DNA from: Camellia lanceoleosa
Taxonomy: Eukaryota > Streptophyta > Magnoliopsida > Ericales > Theaceae
Length of the DNA: 64,000 nt
Reading direction: 5' to 3'
Assembly: GCA_025200525.1 (NCBI GenBank)
Contig: CM045758.1
Span: forward strand, 162,375,040-162,439,039
Shown here: positions 37,087 to 47,898 of the stretch, one piece after another
Numbering within the stretch: position 1 is the stretch's first letter
How the letters are laid out: every line of letters starts with the position of its first letter
Made by a program: the position numbers and the translations under genes
The notes under the pieces: model-generated
The model's input: the letters and a program-made list of their open reading frames with translations, nothing else
Databases searched by the model: none
What the model was told of the DNA's origin: nothing

Positions 37087-38040
37087 GTAAGTACCCTATT
37101 AGCAATTAAAATGAAACAAATCAACTAAAAAACACACCTGCCATTGCGCTGCTATAAATTAAATCTTCAGAACAAATAAATTAGCACACCTGCCAGTGCC
37201 TTGCAATCAATTAAAAAAAAAAATCGAACATGTCTGCAAGCACTCTACTATCAACTAAAACCAAACAAAAAACAAAAAAAGCACACCCGCCAATACTGTG
37301 CTATCAATTATTAATTCTTTAAAGAAAATGAACAAATAAGCACACCAGCCAGTGCTCTGCTATCAATTATACGCCAATAATAAAAAAAAAGCACACATGT
37401 AAGTACCCTACTATCAATTAAAATAAAATTAATTAATTAAAAAACACACCTGCTAGTGCCCTGTTATAAATTAAAATCAAACAAATAAATAAAATAGCAC
37501 ACCTGCCAGTGCCCTGTTATTCATTAAAATCAATAAGCACACCAGCCAGTGCCCTGCTATTCATTAAAATCAAATAAATAAATAAGCACACCAGCCAATG
37601 CCCTGCTATCAATTCAAAGCAAATAAATTAAAAAAACACAAAAGCAATTACCGTACTATTAATTAAAATGAAACAAATAAATAAAATAGCACACCCGCCA
37701 GTGCCCTACTATTCATTAAAATCAAACAAGTAAATAAGCACACCAGCCAGTGCCCTGCTATAAATTCAAAAACACAGAAGCAAGTACCCTACTATCAATT
37801 AAAATGAAACAAATAAATAAAATAACACACCTGCCAATGCCCTACTATTCATTAAAACAAACAAATAAATAAGCACACCAGCCAGTGTCCTGCTACCAAT
37901 TCAAAGAAAAAAAATTCAAAAACACAGAAGCAAGTACCCTAATATCAATTAAAATGAAACAAATAAATAAAATAGCACACCCGCCAGTGCCCTGCTATTC
38001 ATTAAAAGCAAATAAATTAAAAAGCAGACTTGCTAATGCA
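37087..38040. repeat. Minisatellite of about 50-60 bp units upstream of the MULE gene
   Basis: About 17 degenerate units follow the pattern GCACACCtGCCAGTGCCCTG, then CTATcAATTAAAAtnAAACAAATAAATA. The array begins 14 bp upstream of the transposase start codon and extends nearly 1 kb into its promoter side. It may be the subterminal repeat region of the MULE. No TIR was recognised beyond it. Confidence 0.85.
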
Positions 38041-38602
38041 ACCGCTACGGAGGAAGGAATGGAGGAGGTATAGGTTTACTTCTACATTAAGATGGAGAAA
38101 TTGAGGACCTATGACAAACAAAAAATAGAACATCGAAATAGAGTTAGTAAAGAAGACAATACTTAAGGAAAGTAATGATTATGGCGAGAAAAGAAAGAAT
38201 CTATCTATGAAAAATATTATTTTACACATCTTTTCACATTAACAAACTGCATAAGCAATAACAGAGATGAAAGTCGACTACCTTTGTTCAAAGTATGAAT
38301 AACCATTACACAAATAAACACTTACACAAATGTACCACAACCAACCGTTTGACCACTTCAAACAAAAATTAAATAAAAATATCTTCAAAAAAAGGATTAT
38401 TTGATTGGATGAACTATTGGATTATTTGGTAGATCATTTTTTGGTTAATTTCCTAGTATTTCCTATGTCACAGGTGAAGCTGAGTAGCTTCTAAATCGAT
38501 GGACTATTGTATTGTTTTTCTGAAAACTTCGTATCTGGCCTATTGAACTATTGGACTACTGGATTTGGATTATTGTTATTGGATTTTCTGATCTTGATAG
38601 AA
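38041..38602. other. AT-rich flank, possible MULE end
   Basis: No gene. It contains short repeats of GGACTATTG/GAACTATTGGA near 38410-38570. If the MULE has an end on this side it should lie here, but I could not define one. Confidence 0.35.
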
Positions 38603-38763
38603 CCTTAATGTTGTGCTTGCATCGTGTATATGCGTAGAGATTTGAAAAGGAAGTGAGAAAATGTGGGTGAAATGTCAATGAACTATAATTACATTCGACA
38701 CACATTTTCCATTTCCTTTTCCAAATCCATAGCTAAATCCATGATCCAAACATAACATTAAGG
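38603..38763. mobile_element. MITE, about 160 bp, near-palindromic
   Basis: The left arm CCTTAATGTTGTGCTTGCAT matches the reverse complement of the right arm (CCTTAATGTTATGTTTGGAT), and similarity continues inward over about 65 bp, so the element could fold into a hairpin. TTAA at both edges is compatible with a PIF/Harbinger-type TTA or TAA duplication. Confidence 0.6.
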
Positions 38764-39420
38764 ACATATGATAGTTTCAATGCCATAGAAAGCAAAGCAC
38801 ATTCACATAATTTTCTTCTCCTTGTGTGCTAGTTTATTATTTTCTAAATCAATTTAAAATAAAAGTAAAAATAAAAATTGGGAGTGTATTTTCCAAATGT
38901 TCTGAGCAAACTTCAGTCCATATGTCATAGTTACATGAAGTTATATATCATAAAGTGAGTAATTACAAATGATAGCAACTACGGATTTGGTTATAATTCT
39001 TGATTAATTATAAACAATAGCAGCTAGGACTCACTTTGCTAATTTAATATAAGGATTTTTTTGGTTAAGTGGGGAAAGAAATAATTTTTCAAAAACACAC
39101 TCGTTCATGTGGTTGGTAGACAACATTAAGGTGTAAACAAGAAACTCACGTGTGTTTTGGTCTTTATGGTCTTCAAGTTCATATTCACTATTTGGCGTGA
39201 ATATTTATTCTCACAACTTTCACCATCTAATATTGACAAACAAGAAAGGATAAGCTTTGTACATCTTGGAGATTTTGCATGACAGAAGATAAGTTGGAAG
39301 TCTTTGTCAAAGAACAAGGTAAACAGATATAACAAAAATTGAATTCGAATTCGAATTTTAATATACAATCTTCACCACCACAATTACAAGCTTGCTTTTC
39401 TACCCAGGATGAACTATAAA
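38764..39420. other. AT-rich intergenic DNA
   Basis: No recognisable gene or repeat apart from a GAATTCGAATTCGAATT run at 39341-39358. Confidence 0.4.
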
Positions 39421-39620
39421 AGCCGACACCAATAGTTTAGCGGTATAGGGTTAGACCCTGTGATGAATTGTAAACCTAGACATCTTAGTTTGACTCTCAT
39501 TAGTGTCTCTCGGGCTTAACCCATACCTGTGGTTTACCAATGATTGCAAGTATCAAAAGTTCACTCCATAAGGGTGAGTTAAATGTGGCCCTGCCTTTCA
39601 ATTGCATTGTCTAAATCTTA
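39421..39620 (+). mobile_element. Possible tRNA-derived SINE
   Basis: TAGTTTAGCGGTATAGG resembles an internal Pol III box A. AGTTTGACTCTCA about 45 bp downstream resembles box B (GGTTCGANTCC). A unique region follows. No clear TSD or poly(A) end was seen. It does not fold as a functional tRNA that I can recognise. Confidence 0.3.
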
Positions 39621-40129
39621 GTGCTGAAAAAATGGACCATCAAATACCTTAAAAATGGTTAAATAAGCTGCATGGGATATAACATGGAACTAGATTTTTT
39701 TTTTTTTTTTAGTTTCTCACCTGTTATACAGATTTAAACTTTATATAATTTGAATCATACTCAATAAATTTAATCCGTATATTTTAAATTTTAATTTTTT
39801 CCCCTTTTTGAATATAACATTGATGGGATCCAATGTGGTTGATGAGGGAGGATATTTCTTGAACAAGAAATGATTTTGGGATGCATATAGGATCCACGTA
39901 TGGTTTCACCAAAAAGAGCTACTAGGTGCACAAACCCTTTGGTGGTTTTGCACTCAATACCACCAAAGATATTGGCATAGCTGGAGAGCCATATGAAAAA
40001 GTAATATTTATCACAGCTAAGAGTGAAACCCATATGCATTTGAGGTTATTTGGGTAATAAAAACACTAAAACGCTGTTGTGATTCTCTATAATCTTTACA
40101 CTTGCTCAGTCTCTATTAGTAGTGTAGTA

Positions 40130-40750
40130 CACATGCCAATGTCATGCCACTCAATTAAAGAATAAATATCATTAGGCAGTATTTGAATTTTGAATTTTAA
40201 TAAAAATTTGTAGAAGATATTAAAAAGAGAATAAAAAGTATTAAAAATTTAGTAATTTAGTATCTCGTGTCACGCGAGTCAAGTAAACCAAAAATAACAA
40301 TGCTATGATTCCAAGAAAAAAAATAATAAAAAAACTCTCCTAAATTTCACATCAATAGTCAAGATTCATTTAGAATGTGGCCCCACAACAGCAACTTTCA
40401 ATATACACTATTGATTTGAAATTCATGACAATTTTTTGGTGCTATAGACTTTTTGAACCAAAAATACCCTATTTGCATTTTCGATCTGAAAAAAAAAAAA
40501 AAAAAAAAAAAGAGATAGAAAGGAAAAAGAACGAAAAAGTAACAAATATTTAACAGATTTTGGTACCCCATGCCATGTGAGTCAATTAAACAAAAATACC
40601 TTTAGATTGTATTTGAATCTTGAATTTGTGGGCAAAAAGGAAAAACAAGGGAAAAATGACAAAATTTTAATAGTTGAGTACACCATGTCATGCAAGTCAA
40701 TTAAACAATAAGTATTGATAGGTTATGCTTGAATCTTGAATTTGAATAGG
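40130..40750. repeat. Four dispersed copies of a CATGCCATGnnAGTCAATTAAAC unit
   Basis: Copies start near 40132, 40261, 40566 and 40683. Three of them continue into TTTGAATcTTGAATTTG. Spacing is irregular (about 115-305 bp). No gene is supported in this stretch. Confidence 0.55.
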
Positions 40751-42170
40751 AATTGTGAATAGAAACGAAAATAGACGAAATTAGACAATTTTTAATTCAT
40801 GCCATTTTTTTACAACACTAAATGGTGGAACAAAGAAGTGGATGATCCCATAAAAAAAATGTTCATATGATTATGATGTTACTAGGCAAGCGCGCTTTCT
40901 ATTGCCTACCTTGCTAGCCACATCAGCAAAAGATGCATTACCTCCATGTTCACTGTTAATACATATTTTTGTATTTTCAAACAATGTCACAATCAATTTA
41001 AAAGGCTATTGAGGCTTATGGATTAAGACTCACTTCAAAGATCAAGGAAAGCAACTTACAACAAAAACTTGCAGCTTAAAAAAACAAAGGCTCGAGCCCA
41101 AGAAGCAAGGCTCTTATAAAAGACAAGCATCACACTTAGACTGATCTTATGCCTGCAATGCATGCTTCTCAACCTAGCCTAATGCAAGCAACCTATATCG
41201 ATCATCACAAACTTACTTTTTAACTATCAGTCTTGCTAGTTTATTTCAACACATTAAGATACACACGTTCTACAAATCACACCACTAGTTATAGATATCC
41301 CTATTTTTACTTCTTTGCACGGTCAATTAGAAGTTCAAATCATAACAACTTGGTAGCTAAATTAAATTTCTATGAACTTTGCACAAATAATTTGCTCCTC
41401 AAACATAGAATCCCAAAAATAGTTGTAAGACATTGGTGTCCTCATATACTGTTAAAAATCTCATCATTTCATAACTTTTATTCTATTGTTAATACCTTGT
41501 AGATTTTCTAATTTAGGCCTTAGTCCTATCAAATTTTGGCATTTCATCGTCTCCAAGGTAACTCATAAACCATTTTAGAGCATCTCCAACCTTTCACCAA
41601 TTTTTTCAACTAATTTGATTTCAAATTTGAGTAAAAAAAACTTGATTTTATATGAACTACTCAAATCCTTTCATTAAAATCTTTTTAGAAACCTTCCTCT
41701 TATCCAAAATTCCCCTTTTCATCAAATTTGATCAAGAAAATCCATCTCCAATGCTTCTTTTTTTTTTTTTCCCATCAAATTTAGATTTACTTTATTGGTT
41801 CTCAATTTGCTAAAAAAAAATTACTCTCTCTTCATGAGATTTAATGAAATAATTAGAGATAATTTTTTAACACTGTTGATGAAAAAAAACAAAAATAACT
41901 AAATGGGTATTCAACTAAGTCACAGTAACATCAAAATATCCATTCGTTTCTCACTCTCCACAATTCCCAAACAATTGCTAAAGGTAATACATCCCAAACC
42001 ACTGTAATTTTCTTTCTAATAGGAAAAACAAGCCAACACAAGAGTAATTGTTACAAACATAACAGATTTCAATAAACAAATAAAAAATTACAGTCTCATA
42101 TCAGTTATATGAGTACAAAATTCAATTACCCACACATTAGATTTCACACACTCAAGCCAAATTTCAAGTG
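40751..42170. other. AT-rich intergenic DNA
   Basis: No gene recognised. GAGCATCTCCAACC at 41579-41592 is the typical terminus of a common plant MITE/hAT family, but no inverted partner was found within 1 kb. Confidence 0.4.
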
Positions 42171-42196
42171 TGTATATATATATATATATATGAAAT

Positions 42197-42255
42197 CAAA
42201 ACAACTACCAAAGCAAACAAACATCAAAAACCTAAACCGATTCAATTCATATTTT
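42197..42255. repeat. Dispersed direct repeat, copy 1 (partner at 43918)
   Basis: ACTACCAAAGCAAACAAACA and the next 40 bases recur at about 43924-43976 with one or two changes, 1.7 kb away. Between them lies a (TA)n run at 42173-42190 and unrecognised sequence. Confidence 0.7.
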
Positions 42256-42263
42256 GACATCCT

Positions 42264-42736
42264 TTTTATTAAGGTTAAAGCAATCGGAGTTGATAGATAC
42301 TGTATAGACACATCGATTATCAATGCTAAATTTTATATTTAGTGTAAAAGAGATGAAAAATGAGACAAAATTTTATATGAATTAAAATTTTAAGGGAGCA
42401 TGGTGAATTTCCTTGTGAATTATGGCAAACTTATGAGTTTCCTTCTCATATTGCAGCATTATTATTTTCTTCATCTCCTAATTCTCTTTTGTCTTGTTTT
42501 TTCATAGCCGATTCAAGAACCTCAGTTAAACTCTTGGAGGAGGAGTTATGTTGTCTGAGGATGAAGCATGATGAGATCCTTCAAAGAATTAACAACATGC
42601 GGTACTGGTCAAGATCTATGTGAATGTGCATAAAAAAATAAATATAATACTACAGGTTATCTGAATCTCTTACTTTGCTCAGTTTGGCCAGTCTCAACAT
42701 TGTTTGCACAATTTGCACAATTGAAACAAATATATG

Positions 42737-42791
<55 letters not shown>

Positions 42792-43917
42792 GTTTAGAGT
42801 GAGGAATTTATATGTACAATGGCTGTTTATGAATCCTTTGCTTAAAAGTTTCTAAACCTCTTTCTCAACTTACAAGTGTCTTTCATGAGCTAAATGGTTT
42901 ACTGGTCATCATAATCAGCCATTACTGTACAAACTCCCTGATTTAGTACTTCATATCTTATCTACTATCAGACAGTGATCAACTAAAGCTTACAGATCTA
43001 GAGATGCAGTTTCTTCAGCATTTGTGATGAAGTTGTCTCACGAACTAATTCATGTTAGTAAACTTGGATTATCCATAATCAAGTTCAAACAGTTATATTT
43101 GGATAACATAAAAGAGTAGTTTGTATATTCCTCTGTTTTTCAACTCTCTTGTTGAGATTTCTGGTCTGTTCTTATGTTGTTAGATTTAATCGATTTACAT
43201 TTCAATGCAGGATTAAATTGTTCAATCACAAACGAGGTTGGCAGTTTCACTTTCATAGTGTTCCACACATAATTAGTACACTCATTGTTCTAGATAACAA
43301 ATGGTGTCTGCATATTCTTTATGTTCTTTCACAAATAAGATTTGTTGCTTTTAATAATTTTGGATGCTACCAGCATGCTTGGTTTGGTTTTGTGAAGTCT
43401 TGTGTTAAGAAGTGTAAAAAAGCTAATTCTTTGATTCACTGTACTATTAGTATGTCTGTAGAGCTATAATTGTTGTTTGGAACATTCCCTCTACACGGCT
43501 CCACTACTAGCAATTTTTTATAATGCAGTAGATTAGAAGAGAAACATGGGTGTAATGTGCTTGCCACAGATAAGCTGATGTATATACTTCTGAAACCCAT
43601 CCACATGTTGAGCAAATTAGTAATTCTTTCATGTTAAGTTTTATGGGTATTTCTCTTTATTTGACATTTGATGAGGTTTTGTGAAATTATTTAACAACTA
43701 TTGGAATGTCTAATACTATTACATTACCTGGAATTTTGCAATCCTTTTTCCAAATAAAAATCTCTCAAAGCTATGTGTGATAGTTCCCATAAAAGTGATA
43801 CCAGCACTTTAGTTTTAGAATTTACTTTATCTGATTTCCTCATATAACTGACTGAATTGTTTTGGCACAGGGAAGGGTTCACTACATCATGCCTAGATTT
43901 CCAGAGGAATATTGAAA
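42264..43917. other. No gene recognised
   Basis: Contains a (GA)n microsatellite at 42737-42789. An open plus-strand frame at 43149-43469 (106 codons) resembles no family I know, and the sequence around it does not look coding. Confidence 0.4.
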
Positions 43918-44172
43918 AGGGACAACTACCAAAGCAAACAAACATCAAAAACCTAAACCAATTCAATTCATATTTTCCTAATTTTATAAACCAACCTAGT
44001 GAGTTCACAATGGTGAAAGGGGTAGTTTCGAAGAAGGGGATTTTAGTCTAGGGTTTCATAGAATGGAGATAGAGAAATGGAGAGAAACAAGTTGCAGCGA
44101 GAGAGAGAGAGATACCTTGAGGCGAAGTCAAGGGCACGTTATGTTCGCGGGAAAGTCTTCGAGGGCGAAGAA

Positions 44173-44300
44173 GAGCTTCGAAGTCGTGTCTGAAAAAAGC
44201 TCCGGAGTCGTGTCTGAAGAAGGCAAAGAGGAGCTTCAGAGTCGTCTCTGAAGAGAGCTCCGGAGTCGTGTCTGAAGAGGGCGAAGAGGAGCTTCGGATT
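44173..44300. repeat. Tandem GAGCTTCnnAGTCGTGTCTGAAG repeats
   Basis: Units of about 27-30 bp, arranged as two or more 57-bp dimers, alternate AGCTTCgGAGTCGTGTCTGA and AGCTCCGGAGTCGTGTCTGA. The block is purine-rich and open in several frames, but I call no gene. Confidence 0.7.
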
Positions 44301-44458
44301 GGTCTGAAGAATGGTTTTGGGAAAACAAAGTGAAGAGGGTTTGTGGAACATACAACAATCGGTGAACAAAATTGTAACCGGGTGAGAGGGTATTCAATAT
44401 TTTCAATCAAATTATTTGATGGTTGAGATTAATTTATGAATATCTAATGGTTTAAAAT

Positions 44459-45546
44459 TGAAAAATCTAGAAACCCCCTAGATGTTGATTTGTGATTATG
44501 TATCAATTTTAAGCAGAATATAAAAATCCCAATCAAACAATCAAGACAAAGAGACACAACGATTTTTACGTGGAAAAACCATAATTGGACACCTCCAACT
44601 GTGATAAAAAAATCACGGGCAACTGCCACAAGACAATCCACTAAGAATAATTAAAGGAATTACACAGGTATACTCTCAATTATCTAGCAAATCCACAATG
44701 CCTAATTGAACCAACCTCTATGTGCCTCTTCCAACCCCATCTTTAGCACGGAATTGTCTTTCTGATGAGCCACTCCGGATTCCACCAAAGCTTCAAGCTC
44801 GAATTCTTCAGAATTCACAACTGAAGAACAACTCTCTCTTTTGTGTATAACAAACAAACCTTTGATGTACTCTCTTTAAATCATGAGTTGAATACTCAAT
44901 AAAACATCAAAGAAAAAATAACAAAATATCCCCAGATTAAACCTTTAAGAACCAAAAAGAAGATCTGGAGGAATTCAATGATTACCTTAGTTTTGGGAGA
45001 AAATCAAGTATTTATAGAGAACCAAAAGTAATCCTAAATTGGGAAGAAAACAAACTCCTTGAGAAATCCGGATTCTGAGGCTCGCTCGAGCGAAGCTTTG
45101 CTGGCTTGAGCGATGAGTGTATTTTTTATGATTTCTACTAGTGCCTTGGCTTGAGCGACGGATCCTTGGCTCGAGCGAGGAATATACTCTTTCAGGTTTT
45201 TGTATGGACGCAATCCTTGGCTCGAGCGAGAATTCCTTGGATCGAGCGAGCAAACCTTCGCTCGAGCGAGCTCTTCTTTGCTCTAGCGACCAATGGCAGA
45301 CATGAAATTTTGAATGTAATTTTGCATTTTGCTTAGGCCGCAAGCTGACCAGGCAGCTCGACCCCCGTAATAATCAGCGAAGTGGCAATCTTGAAAGTAT
45401 TAACATCACAAACTTCTCTGCATGGCTTGATTCGGGTTTGGATTTGCATCTAATAAACTCATAGCCTCACTGAAATAAAAGTGCGAAAATAAATACATCT
45501 GAAAGGAGTTTTGTCAAACGGGGTTGCCAAGAATAAAAACCTAACA
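44459..45546 (-). mobile_element. Solo LTR of the 30-36 kb Copia family
   Basis: 1,088 bp, TGAAAAATCTAG to CCTAACA, flanked by exact TSD AAAAT (44454-44458, 45547-45551). The ends and middle match the Copia LTRs at 30435 and 35093. It holds a run of CTCGAGCG and CTTGAGCG motifs (45083-45290). It formed by LTR-LTR recombination of a full element. Confidence 0.92.
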
Positions 45547-45551
45547 AAAAT

Positions 45552-46760
45552 AAATGTGTACATGATGTGCACTATTTAATAAGGTGCACATCTTAACAGC
45601 TCCCTTAAGAGTAATGCTCTAAGCAATCTCATTTCTTGTCTAACTTTCTTACTCCTATACATTAAATAAGGGGACTCCTATTAATAAATACATATGAGAC
45701 CCTTTTAGAGGTGAGAAATCCATATGAGATGAAATTATTGACCCGTACATTTGAAGATTACAAACATGGCTGATTCAAAGTATGTACATGATAACTTACA
45801 GCTTATTAACTCGTGGAATCGCTTCATTACAGGGTCGAATTCAGGGCTGATAGTATGTTGTTGTAGCCCCAAACGGCTATCACGTCGCCTGGCTTTCGTA
45901 GAAGGCGAGTGACGATGGAGTAGAATCTTGAGAGGTCGAACTAATGCCAGGGTTGGCTTTGAGTTATTAGAGGTCTAAGACGATTTTTTTAAATTGAACC
46001 CTTCATATATCATTACTTTAAAAAAAAAAAAAATTTATTTGAATAAAACAAAAAAGATAAAAATTTATTTCTATTGCATTACAATCTAACAAAATTTAGA
46101 AAACATATATATATACATATATAATAGTTGAATTTCAATTAGTTGAATCGAATATTTATTTTTTAGCTTACCAATACTATAATAACTAAAATTAATTGGA
46201 GGTAAGGATGAGAATTTTCGACACAACTTAAGCAATATATAAAATTAGCAAGTTAGGGTTAATTATTTTTCAATATAAATCCAAGTATGACATGACTTAA
46301 TAATATGAATTATTAGTTATATATTTTAATATTCACTAAGGGATGCCATGATATTTTTTTAATCTTTTATTTAACTCCATCTAATTGAATAAAAAAGTAT
46401 GTAAAATAATAATTAAGGCTATTTTTTTTTTTCATTTAAGATATGTATTTTTTTGTTACCTATTTTAGAGTCAATCTAGTAAAAAATATATAGTAATAAG
46501 GTACAATTTTTTTAATTAGAAAAATACAATTGAATTAAAATCAAACATTTTATGAATAATTTCATTTAGTAGAAATAAATTTTATAAAATTCAACTTATG
46601 GGAAAAATTTTAATCTCTCCATACACTTGTTAAGTTATTTTTAACTAAAAGTCAAAGTTTTCACATTAAACATCAATCGGACACGAATCAAAATAATACC
46701 ATATGACAACATGAAAAGGAATAAATTAAACTAATATTGAAGTCATTATGAAATAATACC
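45552..46760. other. Intergenic; GC-rich island near 45830-45960
   Basis: Most is AT-rich. The segment 45830-45960 is distinctly richer in GC, but I recognise no gene, RNA or element in it. Confidence 0.4.
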
Positions 46761-46930
46761 ACGACGTCGTTTTGACAGATTTGAGCCATTTGAGCCACAA
46801 AATTTTGGGCTACCAAACATTTTCCCCCTTAATTAAGGATCCTAAATTTTAGGGTGATGCTAGGTAGCCCTAATTTTTGTGGCTCAACTTGGCTCAAATG
46901 ATGTGGCTTGATGATGTGGTGATAATGCGG
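46761..46930. repeat. Inverted pair of GAGCCACAAAATTTTGGGCTACC-type ends
   Basis: ACGACGTCGTTTTGACAGAT with GAGCCACAAAATTTTGGGCT (46761-46815) is inverted relative to GGTAGCCCTAATTTTTGTGG (46866-46885). The two look like ends of MITEs of one family facing outward, with the right partner near the microsatellite. The ACGACGTCGTTTT motif also occurs at 8572 and 9005. Confidence 0.5.
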
Positions 46931-46943
46931 CGATGATGTGAAA

Positions 46944-46979
46944 AATTATTATTATTATAATTTTTTATTTTATTTTATT

Positions 46980-47021
<42 letters not shown>

Positions 47022-47037
47022 TATTTACTTTTTTATT
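46944..47037. repeat. (TTA)n / TTTA-rich microsatellite
   Basis: A run of TTATT and (ATT)n units that directly abuts the viral sequence at 47041. It may mark the integration junction or a later truncation. Confidence 0.85.
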
Positions 47038-47040
47038 TAT

Positions 47041-47250
47041 TTATACTAAACCTAGTTGTTCTTGATAATATACGATTTCTTCAGATATTTTGTCAACTCT
47101 TTTTCTAGTAATTTCTATATCTTTAGCAGTACCAATACTAAGTTGATTTTGTAAAAATTTATGACGTTGGTGACAATTTGCTATTAATATTATTACTGGA
47201 TTACGATTTAGCAATAGGTCTTGGATATAAAAATGGTGATAAAGACTCAT
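47041..47250 (-). pseudogene. Possible N-terminal part of the first viral ORF (second genome unit)
   Basis: A 69-codon frame lies just downstream of the presumed viral promoter and leader, where the first ORF of the next genome unit would begin. It ends next to the TTA microsatellite. I recognise no motif. The assignment rests on position only. Confidence 0.35.
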
Positions 47251-47544
47251 AAAAAGGAAAAAGTTTTAAGTGTTTTGATTATAGGCCCACTATGCTTCCA
47301 AAATAAGAACAGTATCTAAAGATTTTGATCGTTACCTGAACGTAGTCGGCGTAGGGCTCTGGCGTTGGCAAGCTTCTAGTTTACAAATGTAGCTACCCTC
47401 AACCTTTCCTTCCTTAGATCAGACTCCTCACAAATCTGTTTCGTTTCCTACCTCAGACCGTAACTTCAGAAACTGCTTCTTTGGTTAAGTAGGAGACCTA
47501 AGATCAACAACTTGATATATAGTAATAACACACTCTCCTTTAAA

Positions 47545-47720
47545 AATGAAAACTTTTTTATTTATTAAACAAGAATTACAAGGAAAGGGGTGTCTATAGA
47601 CTATTGGATTGCTAGAGTATTGTTTGGTCTAAGAAGGCCTGAGAACCAGACTTCTTTCTTAGTGTTAAGTATACTCTATGTAACCTGTCCCATTTTTCTC
47701 TCCCTCAAGGCCTTTATATA
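47545..47720 (-). promoter_or_regulatory. Pararetroviral intergenic region: TATA box and poly(A) signal
   Basis: On the minus strand GCCTATATAAAGGCC (about 47706-47720) is a strong TATA box in a short GC-flanked context. About 150 bp downstream AATAAATAAA (about 47556-47565) matches a poly(A) signal. TATA followed by a nearby poly(A) signal is the layout of caulimovirid pregenomic promoters, which gives terminally redundant transcripts. Upstream sequence 47721-47898 is non-coding and would hold the promoter. A clear tRNA-Met primer site was not found; only a partial CCAGAGCC match exists near 47357. Confidence 0.6.
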
Positions 47721-47898
47721 GGCACCTTGTGGACTTCCAAGTCCGGATTTCAACATATTCTATACAATATTTTATTGTTACTAGAAGACAAACAAAAGAC
47801 AAACAAGCCGGTGGCATGGTTACAAAAGACACTTGGTGGGGTAGCCACATGGAAGTGTAGTCTTCAATCCATGGTTTGCCAAACTACCCATGGTTTTG

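Noticed and set aside
37087..38040. CRISPR-like spacing in the minisatellite
   Set aside because: Whole units are similar, without unique spacers, the host is a plant, and there are no cas genes. It is an ordinary tandem repeat.
39421..39620. tRNA gene
   Set aside because: Box A/B-like words exist, but no cloverleaf with intact acceptor and anticodon arms can be drawn. At best it is a SINE.
43149..43469. 106-codon open frame on the plus strand
   Set aside because: No recognised motif, low-complexity surroundings, no convincing splice or start context. Chance frame likely.
47706..47720. Vector or transgene contamination by a 35S-type promoter
   Set aside because: The TATA region sits in a degraded viral genome with host insertions on both sides, so it is an old endogenous copy.
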